A DNA stretch of 6,056 nt, taken from assembly GCA_030594025.1 (NCBI GenBank), contig JAUVFY010000088.1, positions 1 through 6,056 of the forward strand, given 5' to 3'. The notes below the pieces were generated by a model. It was not told the origin of the DNA, did no database searches, and saw nothing but the letters and a program-made list of their open reading frames with translations. Both the position numbers and the translations under genes were made by a program. Every line of letters starts with the position of its first letter. Position 1 is the first letter of the stretch. The stretch is from Deltaproteobacteria bacterium (lineage in GTDB: Bacteria; Desulfobacterota; GWC2-55-46; JAUVFY01). This document shows positions 1 to 5,079 of this stretch, one piece after another.

Positions 1-146
1 AACTCATAATCGTAAAGATAGAAACGCCGCTGAAGCTCACCAAGCAGCAAAGGGAGCTACTCGAGGAATTCTCAAAGATGAGCGGCGACGAGGCGATGCC
101 CGGGAAAAAGAACTTCCTTGACAAGGTAAAGGAGCTGTTTGAATGA
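1..146 (+). CDS. dnaJ: Chaperone protein DnaJ, C-terminal fragment
   Basis: Only the last 47 complete codons lie in the window; the gene begins upstream. The visible residues run from a beta-strand ending KIETP, through LTKQQRELLEEF, to the terminal FLDKVKELFE. This matches the C-terminal end of type I DnaJ (Hsp40), where the second substrate-binding domain is followed by a conserved L-T-x-x-Q-x-x-L-L-x-x-F helix and an acidic/basic tail ending in K-x-L-F. DnaJ delivers unfolded clients to DnaK and stimulates its ATPase in the cytoplasm. The J domain, G/F region and zinc fingers are outside the window. The stop codon overlaps the ATG of the next gene in an ATGA arrangement, so the two are probably co-transcribed and translationally coupled. 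Identification rests on the tail motif alone but is quite specific. Confidence 0.9.
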   Translation, partial: LIIVKIETPLKLTKQQRELLEEFSKMSGDEAMPGKKNFLDKVKELFE

Positions 147-1708
147 AAAGGGCCTTTTTCATCGCTTGTGTCGTCTTAATTGTTGGTTCTGGCCACGGCC
201 ACGCCCAGAGCTTCTGGGCCCAGGAAGCCGCCCGTGAGAGCCTTGCCTCCATATTCGAAAAGATCGAGGCAAAGGGCCCGGCAGAAGACTTGATAGAGGA
301 GCTCGAGAGGTTCGTCAAGAGCTACCCCCGTTCTGGGGTAACCGACGAGGCGCTTTTTAGGCTGGCCGAAATCGAGCTTGAAAATAAAAAATTCCGCAAG
401 GCCGTCGGCCATTTTCAGAAGATCCTTGATCGCTTCCCCGAAAGCCGCTTCAGGAGCGAAGCATTTTACGGGCTTGGATACAGCCAGTACCGGTCCGGCC
501 GGATGATCGAGGCGAAAACGACCCTGCGCTCGGTCGTAGAAAGCACGTCGACGACCCTTACCATGAAGGTAAAGGCCCGGAGGCTCCTCGAGACCATCTC
601 GGAAGTGGCTTCTTCCCCCTTGACCGAGCCAGAAGGGTTCGCCATCTCAGCGCTCTTACCGCTCAAGGGAGTTTATTCCAAATTCGGTGAGGCGGCGCTC
701 AAGGGGATACTCCTTGCCGCGGACGTCTTCGGGTCCGGAACTATCGAGGTGAAGCCCGTAGATACCGCCGGAGGCGGCCCCTGGGCTGAAAAGAGGATAA
801 TTGAAATTTCAACCGACGCGAGGGTCATGGGCCTTGTGGGCCCCCTTGTAAGCAAGACCGCGCAGGCGGCGGCCAAAAAGGCACAGAAAAAAAAGATACC
901 CATAATAGTACTCTCCCAGAAGCAGGGTGTCCAGGAGACGGGCAACTATGTTTTCAGAAACTTCCTTACGCCCGCGACCCAGGCGAAATCGATCGCAACT
1001 TACGCATACGATATGCTCGAGAAAAGAAAATTTGCCGTCCTTTACCCCACCAACCGCTACGGGGTTGAGCTTGCAAGGCGCTTCAAAAAAGAGATCGAGG
1101 CCCTCGGCGGGAAGATAGTAAACGAGGTATCCTACAAGCCCGGGCAAAAAGACTTCGCAGAGGAGCTCGAGTTCCTTTTCGGCATAGAGGTCGAAGAAGA
1201 GGTAAAAGGCAGGAGATACACAAGGCGATACACCCCTACGGTCGAAATAGACGCCCTGTATATCCCGGACTACCCCGAGGCGGTGGGTCAAATCGCCCCG
1301 TACCTCGCATTCTACAGCATAAAGGAGGTGCAGCTCCTGGGCTCCAACGGCTGGAACTCCCCGAGGCTCCTGAAGCTCGCCGGGGAGTACGTGGAGGGTA
1401 GTGTATTTGTTGACGGGTTCTTCTCGGGGAGCGAGCGGCCCGGGGCAAAACAGTTCACCGAGAGGTTCACGAAGGTCTACGGCCACCCGCCCGGGGTAAT
1501 AGAGGCGCAGGCCTATGATGCGGCCATGATGTTGATGGCCGCCGTAACTGACGGCGGCGGGAGCCGCGCCGATGTAAGGGATACCCTTGAAGAGTACTAT
1601 GTGTTCGAGGGCGCAACTGGCCCCATACGTTTCGATTACAGTGGTGACGCGGTAAAGAGACTCTTCCTTCTAACAGTGGAGAGAAAAAAAATAGTGGAGA
1701 TCTTCTGA
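143..1708 (+). CDS. Periplasmic TPR plus type I periplasmic-binding-fold protein (penicillin-binding protein activator / LpoA-like)
   Basis: This is a 521-aa secreted protein. Residues 1-21 form a signal peptide (MKR, a hydrophobic core, then G-H-A before Q22). There is no lipobox cysteine, so a soluble periplasmic protein is expected. Residues about 46-150 are helical TPR/BamD-YbgF-like repeats, with pairs such as SYPRSGVTDEALFRLAEIE and RFPESRFRSEAFYGLGYSQ. Residues about 166-521 read as a type I periplasmic-binding fold (Peripla_BP_6, Leu/Ile/Val-binding type), including VMGLVGPLVSKTA (228-240), IPIIVLSQ (252-259) and EAQAYDAAMML (454-464). TPR plus this fold is the layout of penicillin-binding protein activators such as LpoA, which stimulate peptidoglycan synthases. 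A solute receptor for an ABC transporter is the alternative, but no permease or ATPase gene is nearby. The start is supported by AAAGGAG at 128-134 and the ATGA overlap with dnaJ. The fold is well supported; the role in wall synthesis is inference. Confidence 0.85.
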   Translation: MKRAFFIACVVLIVGSGHGHAQSFWAQEAARESLASIFEKIEAKGPAEDLIEELERFVKSYPRSGVTDEALFRLAEIELENKKFRKAVGHFQKILDRFPESRFRSEAFYGLGYSQYRSGRMIEAKTTLRSVVESTSTTLTMKVKARRLLETISEVASSPLTEPEGFAISALLPLKGVYSKFGEAALKGILLAADVFGSGTIEVKPVDTAGGGPWAEKRIIEISTDARVMGLVGPLVSKTAQAAAKKAQKKKIPIIVLSQKQGVQETGNYVFRNFLTPATQAKSIATYAYDMLEKRKFAVLYPTNRYGVELARRFKKEIEALGGKIVNEVSYKPGQKDFAEELEFLFGIEVEEEVKGRRYTRRYTPTVEIDALYIPDYPEAVGQIAPYLAFYSIKEVQLLGSNGWNSPRLLKLAGEYVEGSVFVDGFFSGSERPGAKQFTERFTKVYGHPPGVIEAQAYDAAMMLMAAVTDGGGSRADVRDTLEEYYVFEGATGPIRFDYSGDAVKRLFLLTVERKKIVEIF

Positions 1709-1722
1709 GCCGGCGCTCGGGC

Positions 1723-1772
1723 ATTCAGGGAGTTAAAAGGGCCGGTCTAAAGCTTCTCCCCCGGGGCTGAAT
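1723..1772 (+). terminator. Possible weak hairpin after the LpoA-like gene
   Basis: ATTCAGGGAG at 1723-1732 can pair with CTCC at 1756-1759 and CTGAAT at 1767-1772, with a 7-nt bulge (CCCGGGG) on the 3' side. A T-rich stretch, TTATTGTTT, follows at 1773-1781. The stem is interrupted, the loop is long and the T tract is impure, so this is at best a weak terminator; chance pairing is possible. Confidence 0.2.
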
Positions 1773-1779
1773 TTATTGT

Positions 1780-1808
1780 TTGCAGAAAAATCCGTTTTAG
1801 TTTAGACT
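1780..1808 (+). promoter_or_regulatory. Weak promoter-like site just before dksA
   Basis: TTGCAG (1780-1785) and TAGACT (1803-1808) are separated by 17 bp, in an AT-rich patch that stands out from the surrounding GC-rich DNA. Both boxes are only partial matches to the sigma70 consensus (3/6 and 4/6). If used, transcription would begin within a few bases of the dksA ATG, giving a nearly leaderless mRNA. Support is limited to box similarity and spacing. Confidence 0.25.
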
Positions 1809-1816
1809 GTAAAGTT

Positions 1817-2185
1817 ATGAAAAACGAAAGACTCAAACATTTCAAGACTCTCCTTAAAAAGAGGCTCGAGGAACTTCTAAGCGAAGCGGGAAAGGCCCTG
1901 AGCGGAATGAGCGAGTCGGTGGAGGAGCACTTCCCCGACCCCTCGGACAGGGCCTCGCTGGAGACCGACAGGAACTTCCTTTTAAGGGTAAAAGACCGTG
2001 AGCGCAAACTCATAACAAAGGTCAAGGAAGCCATTGAGAGGATAGAGGACGGGAGCTACGGCATATGCGAGATATGCGGCGAGGAAATCTCCGAAGAGAG
2101 GCTCGAGGCACGGCCCGTGACCACATACTGCATAGAGTGCAAGAAGGAAGCTGAGGCCAATGAGAGGCAGGGGCGAAATGTGTAA
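1817..2185 (+). CDS. dksA: RNA polymerase-binding transcription factor DksA
   Basis: This is a 122-aa cytoplasmic protein of the DksA/TraR family. An N-terminal helical coiled-coil region has its tip at residues 39-46 (FPDPSDRA), which contains the D-x-x-D-x-A motif (D41, D44, A46) that DksA inserts into the RNA polymerase secondary channel near the active site. The second helix carries the characteristic DRNFLLRVKDRERKL. The C-terminal zinc finger has C84-x2-C87 and C105-x2-C108, spaced by E-E-I-S-x-x-R-L-E-A-R-P. The family works with ppGpp to repress rRNA promoters and activate amino-acid biosynthesis promoters. The length is shorter than E. coli DksA (151 aa) but usual for deltaproteobacterial forms, with all four cysteines present. 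No clear Shine-Dalgarno precedes the ATG (only TAAAG at 1810-1814), yet no better start exists: the next ATG, M31, would remove most of the first helix. It lies 95 bp ahead of the galT-like gene. Confidence 0.93.
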   Translation: MKNERLKHFKTLLKKRLEELLSEAGKALSGMSESVEEHFPDPSDRASLETDRNFLLRVKDRERKLITKVKEAIERIEDGSYGICEICGEEISEERLEARPVTTYCIECKKEAEANERQGRNV

Positions 2186-2192
2186 GCCTCCC

Positions 2193-2221
2193 CGGACAGA
2201 ACCATGCACCCCTCTTTTAAT
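2193..2221 (+). promoter_or_regulatory. Weak promoter-like site between dksA and the galT-like gene
   Basis: CGGACA (2193-2198) and TTTAAT (2216-2221) are 17 bp apart. The -10-like box matches the sigma70 consensus at 5 of 6 positions and the -35-like box at 4 of 6. It could give the galT-like gene its own transcript with a leader of about 50 nt, but readthrough from dksA is equally plausible since no terminator with a T tract is visible here. Confidence 0.25.
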
Positions 2222-2280
2222 GCCGGTCCCTCCCGCCGGCTCGAGCGCACCCCGACAAAAACAGAACCTGAAAGGTTAAG

Positions 2281-3279
2281 ATGCCCGAGCTCAGAAAAGA
2301 CCCCATAATAGGAAGATGGGTAATCATTTCAACGGACAGGGGGAAGCGTCCACATGAATTCGTGGTAACCCAGCCCGTATTGAAAAAAGGTTTCTGCCCT
2401 TTCTGCCCGGGTAACGAAAAGAGCACACCCCCTGAGATACTCGCCTACAGGACAAAACTAAGCAAGCCCAACACCCCTGACTGGAAAGTAAGGGTGGTCT
2501 CCAACAAATTCCCCGCCCTCAAGATCGAGGGGGACCTGGAAAGGGCGGGCGACGGCGTTTACGACAGGATGAACGGCATCGGGGCCCACGAGGTCATAAT
2601 CGAGAGCCCGGACCACAACGCCACGCTTTCTACTTTAAGCACCGCCCAGTTCGAGGAAGTGCTCTGGGCTTACAGGGACAGGATAATAGACCTGAAGAAG
2701 GACAGCCGCCTGAGGTACATCCTCATATTCAAAAACCACGGCGAGGCCGCCGGGGCCTCCCTTGAACACTCCCACTCGCAGCTCATAGCGCTGCCCATCA
2801 TACCGAAGAGGGTGGCCGAGGAGATTGACGGCTCTCTCGAGTACTTCAACTATAAGGAACGCTGTGTAATCTGCGACATCATCCGCCAGGAGCTCATGCA
2901 GGAGGTAAGACTGGTGACCGAGAACGAGGACTTCGTAGCGGTTACCCCTTACGCCCCGAAGGCCCCGTTCGAGGTGTGGATATTGCCGAAGGTCCATGAA
3001 TCGAACTTCGAAAACGTCCAGAAGCACCACTTTGAAACCCTCTCAAGGCTTTTCAGCGAGGTCCTCAAGAGGATGGACAAGGTCTTGAACTACCCTCCCT
3101 ATAACTTTATCCTGCATACCACGCCTCTCAAGGACGGAGGCATGCAGCACTACCACTGGCACTTCGAGATAATGCCCAAGCTCGCCAAGACAGCGGGGTT
3201 CGAATGGGGCTCCGGGTTTTATATAAACCCCACACCGCCCGAAGACGCGGCCAGTTTTTTAAGGGAGGCGAAGGTCTGA
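2281..3279 (+). CDS. galT: Galactose-1-phosphate uridylyltransferase family protein (GalT / ADP-glucose phosphorylase-like)
   Basis: This 332-aa protein has two HIT-like halves. The N-terminal half has the GalT zinc ligands C39-x2-C42 (CPFCPGNE), H112 (in ESPDH) and H163, plus the active-site triad HSHSQ at 163-167, where H165 would be the nucleophile that forms the nucleotidyl-enzyme. VSNKFPAL (73-80) and GAHEVIIE (101-108) are further family motifs. The C-terminal half has C195-x2-C198, VHESNF (238-243) and HYHWHFEIMPK (290-300), as in the Arabidopsis GalT homologue shown to be an ADP-glucose phosphorylase. GalT moves UMP between UDP-glucose and galactose-1-phosphate (Leloir pathway). No galK, galE or galM lies in the window, so the substrate is uncertain. 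ATG 2281 has AAAGG at 2271-2275 as a ribosome site. Family membership is secure; the UDP-hexose versus ADP-glucose choice is open. Confidence 0.85.
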   Translation: MPELRKDPIIGRWVIISTDRGKRPHEFVVTQPVLKKGFCPFCPGNEKSTPPEILAYRTKLSKPNTPDWKVRVVSNKFPALKIEGDLERAGDGVYDRMNGIGAHEVIIESPDHNATLSTLSTAQFEEVLWAYRDRIIDLKKDSRLRYILIFKNHGEAAGASLEHSHSQLIALPIIPKRVAEEIDGSLEYFNYKERCVICDIIRQELMQEVRLVTENEDFVAVTPYAPKAPFEVWILPKVHESNFENVQKHHFETLSRLFSEVLKRMDKVLNYPPYNFILHTTPLKDGGMQHYHWHFEIMPKLAKTAGFEWGSGFYINPTPPEDAASFLREAKV

Positions 3280-3314
3280 TAAATAAGGCCCTCTCTCAGG
3301 ACCTACGTGCTGTA

Positions 3315-3348
3315 AAGGGGTTTTATCTTAATTAAACTAAAACCCCTT
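3315..3348. repeat. Near-perfect 34-bp palindrome between galT-like and kinase genes
   Basis: AAGGGGTTTTA (3315-3325) is the exact reverse complement of TAAAACCCCTT (3338-3348). The central TTAATTAA (3328-3335) is itself palindromic about the same centre, so 15 of 17 symmetric positions match. No T tract follows, which argues against a + strand intrinsic terminator. It could be a DNA operator for a dimeric regulator or an RNA hairpin in the leader of the kinase gene, whose ATG begins 12 nt downstream. Confidence 0.75.
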
Positions 3349-3362
3349 CATGGTAGACCATG
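3349..3362. repeat. 14-bp palindrome containing the kinase start codon
   Basis: CATGGT (3349-3354) and ACCATG (3357-3362) are perfect inverted copies around AG. The second arm ends in the ATG of the kinase gene. It abuts the larger palindrome with no base between. A small hairpin here would have only a 2-nt loop in full pairing, so any RNA structure would be shorter; protein binding to the DNA is an alternative. The function is unknown. Confidence 0.5.
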
Positions 3363-4556
3363 GGATACGATATCCTTACGAGAGTCATCGAGTTTACCGA
3401 GTCGGACCTCGCGATCGATTCGAGGATGGGTAAGGTCGCCGGGCTCCTGGTAAAGGAATTCCCCTTTGACTCCTGCGCAATTTACGCCTGGGACGACAAG
3501 GAAAAACTCTTCAAATTGAATGTCGCTGCGGGAAGCCGAAAAGGCCGTGTAGAGTCCTACGGGCAAAACCAGGGACTGCCGGGCCTCGCCAGAAAGACAA
3601 AGAAACATCTGGAGGCTTACAAACCGGGTCCGGAAGGCATACTGTGGCAGGAGACCGAGGACAGAGGGCTCAAGGGTTTCAAAGGCGCCTGTGTATACCC
3701 CTTGAAGGACAGGCAAAGGTGGTACGGTTTACTGTACCTCAAATCGGCCAAAAAGGTCGAGCTCTCGCCCGGGGAAAAAAAGTTGCTCGAGGTAATCTCG
3801 CGGCTCCTGGTCTCCAACTTCAAGTGCAAGCACCATTCCCAGAGCCTCAAGAAAGCGGGCACAAAGATAAAGGACATACATTCGAGGCTTACGCAGGCAG
3901 AAAAACTCATCGTCCTCGGTGAGTTGTCTGCCACCTTCGCCCATGAGATAAGGAACCCGCTTGTGAGCCTCGGGGGCTTTGCGGCGAGGCTCAAGAAAAA
4001 AATAGAGCCCGACTCCCCCTTCAATGTCTATGTCGACTATATGGTAAATGAGGTGAGGAGGCTCGAACAGATAATAAACAACATACTGCGTTACACCGAG
4101 CAGAAGGAAGCGGTCTTCGAGGGCACGGACTTGAACAACATACTCTCTGAATCGCTTGCGTTTTTCTCCGAGGTCTTCAAGAAACATGATATAGAAATAG
4201 TGGAGGGGTTTGCCCGGAAACCGCTTCGCGTTATGGCCGACAGGCACCAGCTCAAGATCGCCTTTGACAACCTCATCGCCAACGCCATACAGTCCATGGA
4301 AAAAGGGGGCAAGCTTACGGTTTCAACCTCCAGGGAAAAAAGCTGGGCCGTTGTTGACTTAACGGACAACGGTGGGGGAATAGAGCCCCGGTATATCAAC
4401 AATATATTCGAACCCTTTTTTACGACCAAGAAGTACGGCACGGGACTGGGACTCGATATAACAAAGAGGATAATAACAAAACACAAGGGGCGCATAGACG
4501 TGGACAACAAGATGGGCCAGGGTGTTACATTTTCTGTTAAGCTTAGGAGGGCTTAA
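3360..4556 (+). CDS. Soluble GAF-domain sensor histidine kinase
   Basis: This is a 398-aa kinase without signal peptide or membrane segment, so it is cytoplasmic. Residues about 15-155 form a GAF sensor domain (FDSCAIYAWDDKEKLFKL, later GACVYPLKDRQRWYGLLYL). A helical linker (about 156-185) follows. The HisKA dimerisation domain has the phospho-acceptor H195 in HEIRNPL (195-201). The HATPase_c domain shows the N box FDNLIANAIQSM (302-313), G1 box DNGGGI (336-341), F box IFEPFFTTK (349-357) and G2 box GTGLGL (360-365), so all catalytic boxes are intact. It would sense a cytoplasmic ligand or redox cue and phosphorylate a response regulator; the receiver encoded next is the obvious candidate. 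An in-frame TAG at 3354-3356 makes ATG 3360 the most upstream ATG start available, but no Shine-Dalgarno precedes it, and the alternative M23 has GAGG abutting its ATG. The GAF ligand cannot be read from sequence. Confidence 0.92.
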   Translation: MGYDILTRVIEFTESDLAIDSRMGKVAGLLVKEFPFDSCAIYAWDDKEKLFKLNVAAGSRKGRVESYGQNQGLPGLARKTKKHLEAYKPGPEGILWQETEDRGLKGFKGACVYPLKDRQRWYGLLYLKSAKKVELSPGEKKLLEVISRLLVSNFKCKHHSQSLKKAGTKIKDIHSRLTQAEKLIVLGELSATFAHEIRNPLVSLGGFAARLKKKIEPDSPFNVYVDYMVNEVRRLEQIINNILRYTEQKEAVFEGTDLNNILSESLAFFSEVFKKHDIEIVEGFARKPLRVMADRHQLKIAFDNLIANAIQSMEKGGKLTVSTSREKSWAVVDLTDNGGGIEPRYINNIFEPFFTTKKYGTGLGLDITKRIITKHKGRIDVDNKMGQGVTFSVKLRRA

Positions 4557-4581
4557 AAAAAACCTTGCCCTTGGGCGTCTG

Positions 4582-4593
4582 CCTGTTGACAGG
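4582..4593. repeat. Dyad CCTGT-TG-ACAGG over the -35 box (operator candidate)
   Basis: CCTGT (4582-4586) and ACAGG (4589-4593) are perfect inverted arms around TG. The dyad covers the TTGACA -35 box of the response-regulator promoter, a position where a bound dimer would block RNA polymerase. A wider pair, CCCTTGG (4568-4574) and CCAAGGG (4598-4604), encloses it. No binding protein can be named. Confidence 0.45.
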
Positions 4594-4614
4594 TAAACCA
4601 AGGGGGGCTAATAT
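4586..4614 (+). promoter_or_regulatory. Sigma70-type promoter of the response-regulator gene
   Basis: A perfect TTGACA (4586-4591) is followed after 17 bp by TAATAT (4609-4614), a 4/6 match to the -10 consensus in an AT-rich patch. Transcription would begin near 4621, giving a short leader of about 18 nt that still contains the GGAG ribosome site. This is the best promoter in the window by box quality and spacing. Confidence 0.65.
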
Positions 4615-4628
4615 TAATACCATACCAC

Positions 4629-4632
4629 GGAG
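4629..4632 (+). promoter_or_regulatory. Ribosome binding site that selects ATG 4639
   Basis: GGAG directly abuts the upstream ATG at 4633, leaving no spacer, but lies 6 nt before the ATG at 4639. Normal spacing therefore favours 4639 as the response-regulator start, dropping two residues (Met-Ala) from the longer reading. Confidence 0.75.
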
Positions 4633-4638
4633 ATGGCC

Positions 4639-5001
4639 ATGAAGAAAAGGGTTCTTGTAGTAGATGATGAAGAAGGGATAAGGCTCCTCTATAAGGAAGA
4701 GCTCGAGGAGGAAGGCTGCGAGGTAACACTCGCCGCATCAGGAGAGGAAGCGATCGAAAAGCTCGAGAGCGACTCGATTGACCTCGTGCTCCTGGACATA
4801 AAGATGCCGGGCATGGACGGCGTGGAGGTGTTGCGGAAGGTCAAGGAAAAATGGAAGGACCTCCCGGTCATACTGTGCACCGCATATCCCCACTACAAGA
4901 ACGAATTCGGCACATGGGCCTCGGAGGCGTATATAGTAAAATCCTCCGACCTGAGGGAATTGATAGATACGATAAAAAACATCCTCGAGATGAAACAATA
5001 G
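4639..5001 (+). CDS. Single-domain response regulator (CheY/Spo0F-like receiver)
   Basis: This 120-aa protein consists only of a receiver domain and is cytoplasmic. The acidic pocket is D9-D10 (VLVVDDEEGI), the phosphorylated aspartate is D53 (LVLLDIKMPGMDG), the switch threonine is T81 (ILCTAYP) and the conserved lysine is K101 (AYIVKSSDL). K101 is followed by Ser rather than the usual Pro. There is no DNA-binding or enzymatic output domain, so it must act by protein contact or as a phosphorelay intermediate. The GAF kinase encoded just upstream is the likely phosphodonor, but this gene has its own promoter (4586-4614) and terminator (5016-5048), so its level can be set independently. The start at 4639 is preferred over an ATG at 4633 because of ribosome-site spacing. 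The downstream target is not in the window. Confidence 0.92.
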   Translation: MKKRVLVVDDEEGIRLLYKEELEEEGCEVTLAASGEEAIEKLESDSIDLVLLDIKMPGMDGVEVLRKVKEKWKDLPVILCTAYPHYKNEFGTWASEAYIVKSSDLRELIDTIKNILEMKQ

Positions 5002-5015
5002 ACCCTTTTATTGGT

Positions 5016-5048
5016 AAAAAGACCCCCCTCAAGGAGGGGGTTTTTTTT
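5016..5048 (+). terminator. Strong intrinsic terminator after the response regulator
   Basis: CCCCCTC (5024-5030) pairs with GAGGGGG (5034-5040) around a 3-nt loop (AAG), giving a 7-bp, almost all G-C stem. Eight T residues follow at 5041-5048, and an A tract lies at 5016-5020. It begins 14 bp after the stop codon. It also lies within the 80-bp leader of the next gene. Confidence 0.92.
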
Positions 5049-5067
5049 GTCTGAAAACATAAATCCC

Positions 5068-5074
5068 GGAGAGG
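5068..5074 (+). promoter_or_regulatory. Ribosome binding site of the NDUFA9-like gene
   Basis: GGAGAGG lies 5 nt before ATG 5080. It fixes the start there rather than at an upstream in-frame TTG (5011), which would read straight through the terminator hairpin and put its non-domain residues in front of the nucleotide-binding strand. Confidence 0.8.
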
Positions 5075-5079
5075 ACGAG

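Noticed and set aside
809..1486. 225-codon open frame on the - strand inside the LpoA-like gene
   Set aside because: It lies wholly antisense to a well-supported gene and its translation shows no recognisable domain; long antisense frames are common under this codon bias.
1709..1745. CCGGC (1710-1714) / GCCGG (1741-1745) inverted repeat after the LpoA-like gene
   Set aside because: Short G-C arms far apart with no T tract; expected by chance in this base composition.
2222..2240. Inverted repeat GCCGG (2222-2226) / CCGGC (2236-2240) as terminator of dksA
   Set aside because: The stem is only 5 bp and no T tract follows.
3729..4247. 172-codon open frame on the - strand inside the kinase gene
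   Set aside because: It overlaps the HisKA-coding region of a clear kinase and shows no domain of its own.
4555..4603. Minus-strand terminator: CCTTG/CAAGG stem followed by eight T (complement of A 4555-4562)
   Set aside because: No minus-strand gene ends here and the loop is over 30 nt; the A tract more likely just follows the kinase stop codon.
4633..4638. Two extra residues (Met-Ala) on the response regulator from ATG 4633
   Set aside because: GGAG directly abuts this ATG with no spacer, while ATG 4639 has 6-nt spacing.
5011..5079. Longer N-terminus for the NDUFA9-like protein from a TTG start at 5011
   Set aside because: It would translate through the intrinsic terminator hairpin and poly-T tract; ATG 5080 has a proper ribosome site and begins exactly at the Rossmann strand.
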